Origin: Acidobacteriota bacterium
GTDB lineage: Bacteria > Acidobacteriota > Terriglobia > Terriglobales > Acidobacteriaceae
DNA length: 64,000 bases
Direction: 5' to 3'
Assembly (NCBI GenBank): GCA_003010405.1
Contig: PJLO01000014.1
Span: forward strand, 1-64,000
Positions within the stretch are counted from its first letter, which is position 1, and each line of letters opens with the position of its first letter. The position numbers and the translations under genes were made by a program. The notes beneath the pieces were generated by a model. The model searched no databases. It was not told the DNA's origin and worked only from the letters and a program-made list of their open reading frames with translations. Of this stretch, positions 17,051-25,772 are shown in pieces.

Positions 17051-17665
17051 ATGGCATTCGAACTTCCGGCTCTCACATATGCATACGAAGCGCTCGAACC
17101 TTATATCGACGCTCAGACAATGCACGTCCATCATGACAAGCACCATCAAACCTACACGGACAATGCCAACGCGGCCGTCGCCAAAGTTGCCGAACTGGCA
17201 GGCAAATCCGCGGAAGAGATCCTGGCCAATCTGGCAGCCGTGCCGGAAGCCGCGCGCGGCCCTATCCGGAATAATGTCGGCGGATTTTACAATCACTCAA
17301 TCTTCTGGACCTCGATGGCCCCCAACGCAGGAGGCCCGCCCACGGGTGCCATAGCCGAAGCGATCACGAAAACTTTTGGCGATTTTGCCCAGTTTCAGGA
17401 GAAGTTCAATGACGCCGGGCTCAAGCAATTCGGCAGCGGCTGGGCTTGGCTGGCTTTCAGTGCAAGCGGCTTGCAGATACTCTCCACATCCAATCAGGAC
17501 AGCGTGATCTCACAGGGCCTGACGCCCATTCTCATCAACGACGTCTGGGAACATGCCTATTATCTGAAGTATCAGAATCGCCGCGGTGAATATCTGAAGG
17601 CCTGGTGGAATGTCGTGAACTGGGCCGAGATCAACAGGCGCTATGAAGCAGCACTGAAAAAGTAA
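17051..17665 (+). CDS. Superoxide dismutase (Fe/Mn)
   Basis: A 204-residue cytoplasmic enzyme that disproportionates superoxide. The metal ligands are seen as His in [12 protein letters not shown], His in YNHSIFW, and Asp and His in [24 protein letters not shown] is also standard. No signal peptide, so it is intracellular. GGGAGGG lies just before the ATG, and TACAAT at 16993-16998 is a plausible -10. Iron versus manganese use cannot be settled by eye. Confidence 0.95.
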   Translation: MAFELPALTYAYEALEPYIDAQTMHVHHDKHHQTYTDNANAAVAKVAELAGKSAEEILANLAAVPEAARGPIRNNVGGFYNHSIFWTSMAPNAGGPPTGAIAEAITKTFGDFAQFQEKFNDAGLKQFGSGWAWLAFSASGLQILSTSNQDSVISQGLTPILINDVWEHAYYLKYQNRRGEYLKAWWNVVNWAEINRRYEAALKK

Positions 17666-17689
17666 TCTTCGAGTAATCTGAATCAACTT

Positions 17690-17714
17690 GGCGGACGCGC
17701 TCAGCGTCCGCCTT
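17690..17714 (+). terminator. Probable terminator of the superoxide dismutase gene
   Basis: A 9-bp perfect stem GGCGGACGC/GCGTCCGCC (17690-17698 with 17704-17712) with a GCTCA loop; only a short T tail follows. Confidence 0.6.
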
Positions 17715-17790
17715 CATGTTCTGTAATTTCTTCGTAAGGATCGCGACGATGAACAAAGGCGCTCCTCCCCAAGGGGTAAAATCAGGGCTT

Positions 17791-18423
17791 ATGCGGGCGA
17801 CCAATCAGACCGTAGGTGAGGAAATTGCCAATAGCGTTTCTCATGGTGTGGGCGCGATGCTGTGCACTGCGGGATTCGTTCTGCTGCTCGTCCGCGCAGC
17901 CGGAGTGGGCAGTGCCCGGCTGATTGCCTGCTGCGCCATTTTTGGCGCCTCGTCAATCTTGCTCTATCTAAGCTCTACGCTCTACCATGCTTTGAGCTAC
18001 ACGAAGGCTTACCGCGTCATGCGGTCGCTCGACCACTCCTCCATTTACCTTCTCATTGCCGGGACCTATACCCCGTTTACCCTGATCGGTCTGGGCGGAG
18101 CGCTCGGTTGGACGCTCTTCGTCATCGTCTGGATCTGTGCCCTCATCGGAGTCGTTATCAAGGCCTTTGCAGTTGGCAAGTGGGGGGTAGTCTCCACAGC
18201 AATGTATCTGGCGATGGGGTGGGTCTGCGTCTTTGCCGTCAAATCCATGTACATGCTGCTGGCGCATCCAGTCTTTGCGTTCCTGTTTGCAGGGGGCATC
18301 TGTTACTCAGGGGGAATTCCCTTCTACGCCTCCAAGCGGAGATATATGCACTTCGTCTGGCACCTGTGGGTGCTGGCCGGAACCGGCTGCCACTTCGCCG
18401 CAATCTGGATGATGATTCGATAA
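17791..18423 (+). CDS. Hemolysin III family membrane protein (PAQR-like)
   Basis: A 210-residue protein with seven hydrophobic segments. The family motifs are present: ANSVSHGVGA at the N-terminus, SSTLYHAL with the metal-site His, RSLDHSSIYLLIAGTYTPF, and the C-terminal HFVWHLWVLAGTGCHF with two further His. Members are bacterial PAQR-type proteins, and toxin activity is not implied. Start chosen at ATG 17791 because TAAAAT (17777-17782) stands eight bases before it; ATGs at 17749 and further upstream would place that box inside the gene. Confidence 0.88.
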   Translation: MRATNQTVGEEIANSVSHGVGAMLCTAGFVLLLVRAAGVGSARLIACCAIFGASSILLYLSSTLYHALSYTKAYRVMRSLDHSSIYLLIAGTYTPFTLIGLGGALGWTLFVIVWICALIGVVIKAFAVGKWGVVSTAMYLAMGWVCVFAVKSMYMLLAHPVFAFLFAGGICYSGGIPFYASKRRYMHFVWHLWVLAGTGCHFAAIWMMIR

Positions 18424-18522
18424 GGAGCAGGCTGCGCTCCCGTATTGGCCAAAAGAAGCCAGACGTCGGCTCCCGGCAGTCACTTGAACCCGTTTCCCTG
18501 TATTCATAGACTTACTCATAGG

Positions 18523-18605
18523 TTGACAATAGCGTAGAGAAATTAACGAATGTTTTGACAATAGCCCGGACAAAGATTGACAAATATTAAAAGTTGGTTG
18601 ACAAT
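18523..18605 (+). promoter_or_regulatory. Phased TTGACAA repeat array and promoter
   Basis: Four direct copies of TTGACAAT/A start at 18523, 18555, 18577 and 18598, spaced 32, 22 and 21 bases, near three, two and two helical turns; a fifth copy is at 18674 inside the coding region. TTGACA 18577-18582 with GACAAT 18600-18605 (17-bp spacer) also makes a good promoter whose transcript would start just before GGAGG (18615-18619). An autoregulatory operator is the likely reading; a cluster of nested promoters is the alternative. Confidence 0.6.
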
Positions 18606-18627
18606 CGTGCTCTTGGAGGTTGTCTGA

Positions 18628-19698
18628 ATGTCTACGGTGAGGTTGCGGGGTGAGGCTATACGAAAGTACATCATTGACAATATTGAGGCGCACCCTAGTG
18701 ACATCGCCAAGATGGCTGCGGAGAAATTCGGACTTACGAGGCAAGCGGTCAATAAACACCTTCAGAATATGGTTACCAGTGGTGCGATTAAAAGTAAGTC
18801 TGGAAAAACGAGAAATCGCCAATACGAGCTGACACCTTTAGCGCAGTGGACGCGGTTGTATTCGATAGGGAGTCCGGGTGTCGTTGAAGACGTGGTATGG
18901 CGCAACGACGTCCGCCCGATCCTTGTCGGCCTTCCAGACAATGTATTGGACATTTGGGAGTACTGTTTTACTGAGATGTTCAACAACGCGATCGACCATT
19001 CGGCTGGAACGATGATTTCTGTTTTTCTGGATAAAACCGCTGCTTCAACAAAAATCGCGATTCTAGACAACGGCGTAGGAATTTTTAAGAAAATTCAATC
19101 GGAAATGAACCTGCTTGATGAGCGCCAAGCCATTCTCGAACTAGCCAAGGGAAAACTCACAACAGACCCCAGGCGCCATACTGGTGAGGGAGTGTTTTTT
19201 ACATCTCGGATGCTCGATTCATTCGACATCCTGTCCGGCGGTGTTTTCTTTACCCATCAATTTGGGGATGATGAAGATTGGATCGTGGAAAGATCGAAGC
19301 CAGACGACGATGGAACTTTCGTAATTATGAAACTTCACAATCATACGGCACGCACGTCAAAGGAAATCTTTGATTCGTTTAGTGGTGGCGATAATTATGG
19401 ATTCGTTAAGACCGTCGTACCTGTAAAACTGGCTCAGTATGGCAACGATAAGCTCATCTCCCGATCACAAGCTAAACGCCTACTCACGCGGGTGGAGCAG
19501 TTTAAAATTGTAATCTTTGATTTTAATGGCGTTGAATTCATCGGGCAGGCATTTGCTGATGAGATATTTCGGGTGTTCGCCAACTCTCACCCAGAAATGG
19601 CGCTCTTACCAGCCAATGCAAATCGCGAAGTACAGCACATGATTGAAAGGGCAAAAGCAATAATCAATACGGAAACTACTGACCGTTATCCCGAGTAG
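18628..19698 (+). CDS. Winged-helix / GHKL ATPase / STAS-like (DUF4325) fusion protein
   Basis: A 356-residue soluble protein with three domains. Residues about 5-75 are a winged helix (recognition helix around TRQAVNKHLQNM). Residues about 100-240 are a GHKL ATP-binding domain: N-box E116, NN119-120, H124; DNGVG at 147-151; TGEGVFF at 185-191. Residues about 277-340 are DUF4325, a STAS-like fold (IFDFNGVEFIGQAFADEIF), with Gln307 where anti-anti-sigma factors have the phosphorylated Ser. This resembles SpoIIAB and SpoIIAA joined to a DNA-binding head. The gene is AT-richer than its neighbours, has its own phased repeat promoter and is flanked by unrelated genes, suggesting transfer. Ligand and target genes are unknown. 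Confidence 0.85.
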   Translation: MSTVRLRGEAIRKYIIDNIEAHPSDIAKMAAEKFGLTRQAVNKHLQNMVTSGAIKSKSGKTRNRQYELTPLAQWTRLYSIGSPGVVEDVVWRNDVRPILVGLPDNVLDIWEYCFTEMFNNAIDHSAGTMISVFLDKTAASTKIAILDNGVGIFKKIQSEMNLLDERQAILELAKGKLTTDPRRHTGEGVFFTSRMLDSFDILSGGVFFTHQFGDDEDWIVERSKPDDDGTFVIMKLHNHTARTSKEIFDSFSGGDNYGFVKTVVPVKLAQYGNDKLISRSQAKRLLTRVEQFKIVIFDFNGVEFIGQAFADEIFRVFANSHPEMALLPANANREVQHMIERAKAIINTETTDRYPE

Positions 19699-19853
19699 CC
19701 TCTCTCGCAATCCTAGCCGCTTGGTTCGCATCCTCGTGGATTTTCTATGGGCTGCTTCGGTTTGACGTCGATTTCTTCTTTTCAGTGATGCAGACTGTGT
19801 GGACGATTCCGGCAGTCATTCCAACCCTGTGGATTTTCAATCTGCACCACTAG
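19681..19853 (+). pseudogene. Hydrophobic reading frame after the fusion gene, no start codon
   Basis: In the -1 frame relative to the upstream gene, codons from about 19681 to TAG 19851-19853 encode a membrane-like stretch (SLAILAAWFASSWIFYGLL... then VMQTVWTIPAVIPTLWIF) with no ATG, GTG or TTG before its middle. It could be a decayed membrane gene, or a C-terminal membrane tail of the upstream protein reached by a frameshift. A sequencing indel near 19690 is a third option. Confidence 0.35.
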
Positions 19854-19892
19854 CTCCCATTGTTATCGACTGTGCTCCGTGTACCAATCGTG

Positions 19893-19920
19893 AAAGCCCG
19901 CCGAAGTATCGGCGGGCTTT
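19893..19920. terminator. Bidirectional intrinsic terminator
   Basis: Perfect 12-bp stem AAAGCCCGCCGA/TCGGCGGGCTTT with loop AGTA. The A and T ends make it work on both strands; it lies 16 bases beyond the stop of the OPT transporter gene and also downstream of the plus-strand island. Confidence 0.88.
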
Positions 19921-19935
19921 CTGCTGCTGCTGCAA

Positions 19936-21948
19936 TTACATGATCGCGGTCGGTGGAGCCGGTTCGTCCGGACGCCCCGCGTTTCGCAGCGGCACTTGTA
20001 CCATCAGCACCGCAAGGAAAACCAGAGCTATCGCACCACTGAGGATGTGAGGGTGGGCAAAGACGGTTGGCAGATCCCAGTTGATTTTGCCGCTGGCCTT
20101 GAGACCCTTGACGGCTGCCACGCCGAGACCACACAAAGCTTCTCCAGCGATTAGGCCACTGGCGGTCAGCACACCGGCATTGTCGATGCGAGCCTTTTGC
20201 GCGTCATTGAAGGCACCCTTGTCGCGCGCCACGTCAGTAGCCCAGCGAATGATACCGCCAACAAAGATGGCAAAGGTGGTTTCCAGTGGCAGATACATGC
20301 CTACGGAAAACAGCATTGGGCTCTTAACTTCCACCATGATAAGGGCGATGCCCATGAGAATGCCGACGATGACGAGAGGCCATGCCATATTCCCGCCCAC
20401 TATGCCCTGCGCCAGCGAAGCCATGAGGCCAGCCTGCGGTGCAGGGAGTTCCTTGCTGCCGAAGTGGTAGGCCTGATCCAGGACCATGAGCACCGGGAAT
20501 AGAGCCAGCGAACTGATGACGATTCCCATCAGGTCGCCAATCTGCATTCTGGAAGGTGTGCCGCCGAGAATGTGGCCTACCTTCAGGTCCTGCAACATTT
20601 CACCGGCAACGGCCGAGGAGACGCAGATGACGGCTGCCACCCCGAGCACGGCAATAACACCAGCGCTGCCCTTGACGCCGATGGCGATCATGAGCAGAGC
20701 CGCGATGACCAATGTACAGAGCGTCAGGCCGCTGACGGGATTGTTCGAGGAGCCGATCATGCCAACCAGGTTTCCCGAAACCGCAGCAAAGAAAAAGCCG
20801 AGAATGATCATCACCACCGCAGCCACCACGGCTCCGACGATGACCTTGGTAAAGAAGAAGTAGAGGGCGATCATGGCGCAGAAGACGACACCGAGACCGA
20901 GGAAGACCAATTTGCTGCTCAGATCCTTTTCGTAGCGAAGAGACGTCTGTTTCTGGTGTCCGGTCTTTTTCAGATCGCTGATAGCCCGCTGGATTCCGAT
21001 GCCGAGCGATTTGCGCATTCTAAAAAGCGTGAAAGCTGCACCCACCAGCATGCCGCCAACCGCAATCGGACGGACGATGGAGAACCAGACCCCATTGGAT
21101 ACCGCAGCCCAGTCCACCGCGTTTCCCGCTGCGTTGGCCGAAATCTGCGGACCGAGGAAATAGGTGAGAAGCGGAACCATGAGGCCCCATGCAAGCAAGC
21201 CTCCGGCGAAGTTCAAGGCAGCCAGGCGCGGCCCGATGATGTATCCAACGCCGAGGTAGGCGGGACTGACAGCGGGCGCACTGAAGGTCGTGGCACCGCC
21301 GGTGGCGACAATCGGAGCGGTCTTGGAGCGTCCCAGCTTCAGTCCGAACGAGAGCGCGGGAATATTGACCAGAACTTCCTTGCTGGCATTGAAGATGTTT
21401 ACAGCACCGGCAAAAAAGACAGCGGCGCCGACGCCCATGTTGGCGAAGAGGATTTTGGCCGCTCGCGAGCCCTGCTGCCCGGCCTTATGAATTTCGGAGG
21501 CGGCAACGGATTCGGGAAATGGAAGTTCGGGATCTTCCACCATGACGCGGCGGAGGAGAGTTACGAAGAGAATGCCAAGCGTTCCTCCCACCAGCATGAG
21601 AGCCACGCCCTGCCAATAGTTGGCTGCGCCAAGCGCCGGCCACATGCCACTGATGACGAATGCCGGAATGGTGAACGTAGCACCAGCGGCAACGGATTCG
21701 CCAATGGAACCGATGGTCCGGGCTATATTCTCCTCCAGCAGGCTGCCGCCAGCCAGCTTCAGCAAAGCCATTCCAATCACAGCAGCCGGATACGTTGCAG
21801 CGATGGTCATGCCGGCCCGCAGGCCAAGATACATGTTGGCCGCGCCAAGAATCACGGTCATGATCAATCCCAGGAGTACGGCACGAAATGTGAATTCGCG
21901 CATTGGCCGGTCGCCGGGCACATACGGGCGGAAGGATTGTGAGCTCAT
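19936..21948 (-). CDS. OPT family oligopeptide transporter
   Basis: A 670-residue inner-membrane protein with about 14-16 TM segments. The N-terminal EFTFRAVLLGLIMTVILGAANMYLGLRAGMT and NPVSGLT in mid-protein (after MIGSSN) are OPT/YSL signatures, along with SVAASEIHKAG and EMLQDLKVGHILGGTP. Bacterial members take up peptides or metal chelates by proton symport. It is a single gene, divergent from the thiamine locus, from which it is separated by 340 bases containing the TPP riboswitch. Substrate unknown. Confidence 0.93.
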   Translation of the reverse strand: MSSQSFRPYVPGDRPMREFTFRAVLLGLIMTVILGAANMYLGLRAGMTIAATYPAAVIGMALLKLAGGSLLEENIARTIGSIGESVAAGATFTIPAFVISGMWPALGAANYWQGVALMLVGGTLGILFVTLLRRVMVEDPELPFPESVAASEIHKAGQQGSRAAKILFANMGVGAAVFFAGAVNIFNASKEVLVNIPALSFGLKLGRSKTAPIVATGGATTFSAPAVSPAYLGVGYIIGPRLAALNFAGGLLAWGLMVPLLTYFLGPQISANAAGNAVDWAAVSNGVWFSIVRPIAVGGMLVGAAFTLFRMRKSLGIGIQRAISDLKKTGHQKQTSLRYEKDLSSKLVFLGLGVVFCAMIALYFFFTKVIVGAVVAAVVMIILGFFFAAVSGNLVGMIGSSNNPVSGLTLCTLVIAALLMIAIGVKGSAGVIAVLGVAAVICVSSAVAGEMLQDLKVGHILGGTPSRMQIGDLMGIVISSLALFPVLMVLDQAYHFGSKELPAPQAGLMASLAQGIVGGNMAWPLVIVGILMGIALIMVEVKSPMLFSVGMYLPLETTFAIFVGGIIRWATDVARDKGAFNDAQKARIDNAGVLTASGLIAGEALCGLGVAAVKGLKASGKINWDLPTVFAHPHILSGAIALVFLAVLMVQVPLRNAGRPDEPAPPTAIM

Positions 21949-22145
21949 TCAAGATCCTCAACTGCGTGCTATCGCGAAAGTCTCAGAATAGCCTAACTAC
22001 CTTGCCGCCGTATGCGATACAAAGCAAGAAGAAATTGGCAATTGTCTTGAATACGGTGAGACTATGCAGGGCAAAGGATCTGAGCAAAAGAGAAAAACAC
22101 GCCCCTCGCTTGCAAAGCCGGGCAGAGAATGATTCAATCTGTGGA

Positions 22146-22222
22146 CTGAAACAGGGGTGCTCCACTGTGTGGGGCTGAGAGATACCCTCGACCCGATCCG
22201 GACAATACCGGCGTGGGGAGAT
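22146..22222 (+). ncRNA. TPP riboswitch (THI element)
   Basis: The thi-box core is nearly complete: ACAGGGGTGC at 22151, GGGGCTGAGAGATACCC near 22171-22187, GACCCGATCCGGACAATACCGG near 22190-22211 and the closing GCGTGGGGAG. In this class TPP binding lowers expression. It lies in the 5' leader of the TonB-dependent receptor gene. GGGGAG at its 3' end can pair with CTCCC at 22256-22260, a possible switching stem; there is no strong T-run, so control may be at translation initiation. Confidence 0.95.
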
Positions 22223-22288
22223 TTCGAAAGAACGCGACGTATCTGCCAGCGCGAGCTCCCTTGTTTCTATTGAGAATCAGGAGAGTTT

Positions 22289-24568
22289 GTGCAGACGTTT
22301 GGATCATTTGTCCCTTCCCGTTCCGCCGCTTTCCTCTTATCGGGGCTGATGCTGTTTGCCTGCCTGACCTTATCCCAATTAGCACAAGCTCAGAACTCGG
22401 GTACGCCGCCCGAGGAACCCAAAACCTCCGCAGCGCAAGAAGCTCAGCAAAAGCTGCCTACTGTGAAAACCACTGTTGAGGTTCACGGCAAAATAGAAGA
22501 AACCTACGTGCAAGAAAACGCGACGATGGGCGGCTTCGAAGATCTGCCGCTGGCGGAGACGCCGCGTTCAGCGCTGGTGGTGACGCGGGGCGTGCTGGAT
22601 GACCAACAGGCGAAAGTACTCTCCGACGTGACGAAGAATGACGCATCTATTGTCGAAGATTATGCGCCTGTAGGGTATTACCAGGATTTTCAGATTCGCG
22701 GCTTCCCTATCGATCTGGCGACGGGACTGAAAATGAATGGGTTGACGATCGCCGGCGAACAAATTTTGCCTCTGGAAACTGTTGATCATGTCGAATTTCT
22801 GAAGGGAGTGACAGGACTGGAGACAGGCGTTGCTTCTCCGGGCGGGCTGATCAACTTTGTCACCAAAAGACCTGTCGTGGTACGCACGGTCACACTTGAG
22901 ACGGACCAGAGGGGAACGGCCTTAGGTAGCCTGGACATCGGTGGATTCTTCGGCGCACGTAAGCAGTTTGGTCTGCGTGCAAATGTGGGAGGAGAATGGA
23001 TCCGCTCCTATGTGAATGGCGCGGACGGATCGCGCGGGTTCGGAGCGCTCTCAGGTGACTGGAAGATTAACTCAAAGACGTTCTTCAGGGGCGATTTTGG
23101 ATATCAGCATCAAGTCCAGCGTTCGGTGGGAGGCTATCAACTGCTGGGCGGTACGATGGTGCCAACGAATGTTTATCCGTCGACGATGCTTGGCGAGCAA
23201 CCGTGGGCCAAGCCGAATACCTTTGATGCCGTCAATGCAAGCGTCCGCCTGGAACGGACGTTTACGGAAAAGTGGCGCGCCTATGTAACGGGAGGCATCA
23301 GCCGCTCACTCATTGACGACAACATCGCCTATTCATATGGCTCCGCCATCGATGCCTCCCCCGCAGCCCCGGCCAGTCAGATGCCTCGATGCACTCCATT
23401 CTGGTTCTTCTGCCCAGATGGAAGCTACGGGGTATATGACTATCGCAGCCCGGACGAGCTGCGCATTGACAACCAATTTCAGGCGATGCTGCTGGGTCAT
23501 GAAAAAACCGGTCCCATCAAGCACAATCTGCTCATTGGCACGAGCCTGTTGCGGCGCAGTGTCGCACTGCCTAGCGCCGTTTACGACTGGGTAGGTAACG
23601 ACAACCTTTACCAGCCACTGCAAACCTTCCAGCCTTCGCCGAACACTCCGGGGCCAAGGACATTGCAGGTGGACAGCCATCAATACGCTGTCGTGCTTCA
23701 GGACCGCGTGGAACTGCCCGGCCGCATTACGGTATCGATAGGTGGGCAAATTGACACACTGCACGACCACAACTACTCGCAGCCCGATCTCGTCACTGGC
23801 GAGCCGTCCTTAAAAGTGACGAACAAGACGGTGTGGTTGCCCCAGTATTCGGTAACCTACCGGCCAATTGATAAGCTGACCGTGTACGGAAATTACGGTG
23901 TTGCTCTTTCGCTCGGATTGCAGGCTCCGTTCTGGGTTCTGAACGGCAACCAGTTTTTGGACCCGTTCTTTACGCGGCAGGTGGAGATTGGCGCAAAATA
24001 CGCCGTAAGCCAGCAGTTGCTCCTTACTGCGGACGTGTTTCGTATGCGAGCACCGTTTTTCTACCCAAAACCGGTGGAAGAAGGATTGGAGTTCGTAAGT
24101 CAGGGCCACGAGACGCACAACGGCTTCGAGTTCAGCGCTCAAGGGAAGGTGACAGACTGGCTGCGCCTGACCTTGAGCACGGCGGCGATTTCGGCGATCT
24201 CAACTGACACGGGAACATCGGCCTTTGACGACAAGCAGGTGATCAATCAACCACGCTTCCGTTCAACACTTTCCGCAGATGTGCTTATGCCTCATGTGCC
24301 AGGGCTGGCAGTTCTGCCGGGATGGATTTATACAGGCCGCAAGGCGGCGACGCGTGATGACGTGGTAAGCGTGGGTGGCTACAACCTATTCAGCCTGGGC
24401 GTGCGCTATACGCCTCACAGCGGGGAGAGCCGCGTCACGTTCCGGCTTTACGCGGACAACATCACCAACAAGCGCTATTGGAAAGACACAGGTGCGAATT
24501 ACGGGGACACGTACCTGCATCTCGGAGCGCCTACCACCGTGCGACTGTCGACGCAGTTTACGTTCTAA
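22289..24568 (+). CDS. TonB-dependent receptor, probable thiamine uptake
   Basis: A 759-residue outer-membrane beta-barrel. Start is GTG 22289 with AGGAG at 22279-22283. Signal peptide at about residues 10-37 (FLLSGLMLFACLTLSQLAQAQ). The plug starts near residue 75 (TPRSALVVTRGVLDDQQ), with IRGFPID and VEFLKGVTGLETG; the barrel ends in the outer-membrane signal F at the last position (TQFTF). By homology alone it would be called a siderophore receptor, but the TPP riboswitch directly upstream and the kinase and PnuT-like genes downstream point to thiamine or a thiamine phosphate. First gene of a three-gene operon. Confidence 0.88.
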   Translation: MQTFGSFVPSRSAAFLLSGLMLFACLTLSQLAQAQNSGTPPEEPKTSAAQEAQQKLPTVKTTVEVHGKIEETYVQENATMGGFEDLPLAETPRSALVVTRGVLDDQQAKVLSDVTKNDASIVEDYAPVGYYQDFQIRGFPIDLATGLKMNGLTIAGEQILPLETVDHVEFLKGVTGLETGVASPGGLINFVTKRPVVVRTVTLETDQRGTALGSLDIGGFFGARKQFGLRANVGGEWIRSYVNGADGSRGFGALSGDWKINSKTFFRGDFGYQHQVQRSVGGYQLLGGTMVPTNVYPSTMLGEQPWAKPNTFDAVNASVRLERTFTEKWRAYVTGGISRSLIDDNIAYSYGSAIDASPAAPASQMPRCTPFWFFCPDGSYGVYDYRSPDELRIDNQFQAMLLGHEKTGPIKHNLLIGTSLLRRSVALPSAVYDWVGNDNLYQPLQTFQPSPNTPGPRTLQVDSHQYAVVLQDRVELPGRITVSIGGQIDTLHDHNYSQPDLVTGEPSLKVTNKTVWLPQYSVTYRPIDKLTVYGNYGVALSLGLQAPFWVLNGNQFLDPFFTRQVEIGAKYAVSQQLLLTADVFRMRAPFFYPKPVEEGLEFVSQGHETHNGFEFSAQGKVTDWLRLTLSTAAISAISTDTGTSAFDDKQVINQPRFRSTLSADVLMPHVPGLAVLPGWIYTGRKAATRDDVVSVGGYNLFSLGVRYTPHSGESRVTFRLYADNITNKRYWKDTGANYGDTYLHLGAPTTVRLSTQFTF

Positions 24569-24575
24569 GGATGGA

Positions 24576-25772
24576 ATGACGAATAAAGCCAAAGTGCATG
24601 GGTTGGTCGGTGACTGGGTAGAGCCGGACTGGCCGTTATTGACGCTGCCCGAAGTGGATAAGTTCTTGCGGCGTTTTCCTGATGCTGGCAGAGCGATGCG
24701 GATACTCTTTTCTAGTCCCCGGCCGTTCTCCGCCGCCAGTGTTGTGGAAACCCCGCGAGGCTCTGTCTTCGTAAAACGGCATCACCAATCGGTCAGGGAT
24801 CGCGAAGGCTTGCTGGAAGAGCATCGATTGATGCAGTACCTGCGCGGCCATGGTGGACGTGTGCCCAAGGTGCTGGCCGATGAAAACGGCGAGACGGCGA
24901 TTCATGCCGGTTTCTGGACCTACGAACTGCATTCGCTCGCAGAAGGACTCGATATCTACGAGCAGGCATTGTCCTGGACGCCCTTTTACAGCACGCAGCA
25001 GGCCCGGTCGGCTGGCCGCGCCATGGCGCAACTGCACCAGGCGGCAAAGGGCTATGATGCACCGTTACGAAAAGCTCGGAACTTAGTACAGAGCTTTTCG
25101 ATCTTTGCCGCCCAGGAGCCCTGGCCGGTTCTCGAAAAATATGTAGCGGAGCGTCCAGTGCTTGCGGATTATCTCGCGAAGCGTCCCTGGCGCGAGCAAA
25201 CTCAGACCACGCTGATGCCCTACCACGACGGGCTGCGGCGGTGGGTGGGAGCGCTGAGACCGCTGTGGACACACAATGATCTGCATGCGTCCAATTTCTT
25301 ATGGTCAAAGGATGCGGCGGACGCTGAGGCAGTATCGGTGATTGATTTCGGATTATCTGACCGCACGAATGCCGTGCAAGACATCGCAACCGCAATTGAG
25401 CGCAATGCGATCGAGTGGCTGGCTTTGCAAGGCGATTTCGAGCACGTAGTGCATCTTGAGCAGATCGATGCAATTCTTGAGGGTTACGAGCAGGTGAGCC
25501 CTCTGACAGATGCCGAAGCGCACGCGATTCCGGCCATGCTGCCGCTGGTGCATGCGGAGTTCGCGCTTTCGGAAGCCGATTATTTTCTGAGCATACTGAA
25601 GTCGGAGGAGAAAGCGTCGGTGGCGTGGGACGGGTACTTCCTCGGCCATGCAGCCTGGTTTCGGACTGATGCCGGAAAGCGCTTGCTGGATCAGCTTACC
25701 ACGTGGGCTGACAGCCGGGGGCGTGTTGCCGCGAGCACGGCGGAAAGATCAGGAAACAATGTCACCGCTTGA
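24576..25772 (+). CDS. APH-fold phosphotransferase, probable thiamine kinase
   Basis: A 398-residue cytoplasmic protein of the aminoglycoside-phosphotransferase/choline kinase fold. THNDLHASNFLW near residues 230-242 holds the catalytic Asp and metal-binding Asn, and VIDFGLSDRTN follows with the DFG Asp; VKRHHQS near 66 is a candidate ATP-binding Lys. ATG 24576 follows AAGGATGG and sits eight bases after the receptor stop. Its 3' end overlaps the transporter gene by 14 bases. Position between a TPP-controlled receptor and a PnuC/PnuT transporter suggests that it phosphorylates imported thiamine to trap it; no biochemical family signature proves the substrate. Confidence 0.82.
   Translation: MTNKAKVHGLVGDWVEPDWPLLTLPEVDKFLRRFPDAGRAMRILFSSPRPFSAASVVETPRGSVFVKRHHQSVRDREGLLEEHRLMQYLRGHGGRVPKVLADENGETAIHAGFWTYELHSLAEGLDIYEQALSWTPFYSTQQARSAGRAMAQLHQAAKGYDAPLRKARNLVQSFSIFAAQEPWPVLEKYVAERPVLADYLAKRPWREQTQTTLMPYHDGLRRWVGALRPLWTHNDLHASNFLWSKDAADAEAVSVIDFGLSDRTNAVQDIATAIERNAIEWLALQGDFEHVVHLEQIDAILEGYEQVSPLTDAEAHAIPAMLPLVHAEFALSEADYFLSILKSEEKASVAWDGYFLGHAAWFRTDAGKRLLDQLTTWADSRGRVAASTAERSGNNVTA

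Noticed and set aside
20572..21942. A 456-codon plus-strand open frame
   Set aside because: It is antisense to the OPT transporter gene, whose membrane segments and motifs are clear; the plus-strand translation is a His/Glu/Gly-rich artefact of that codon use.
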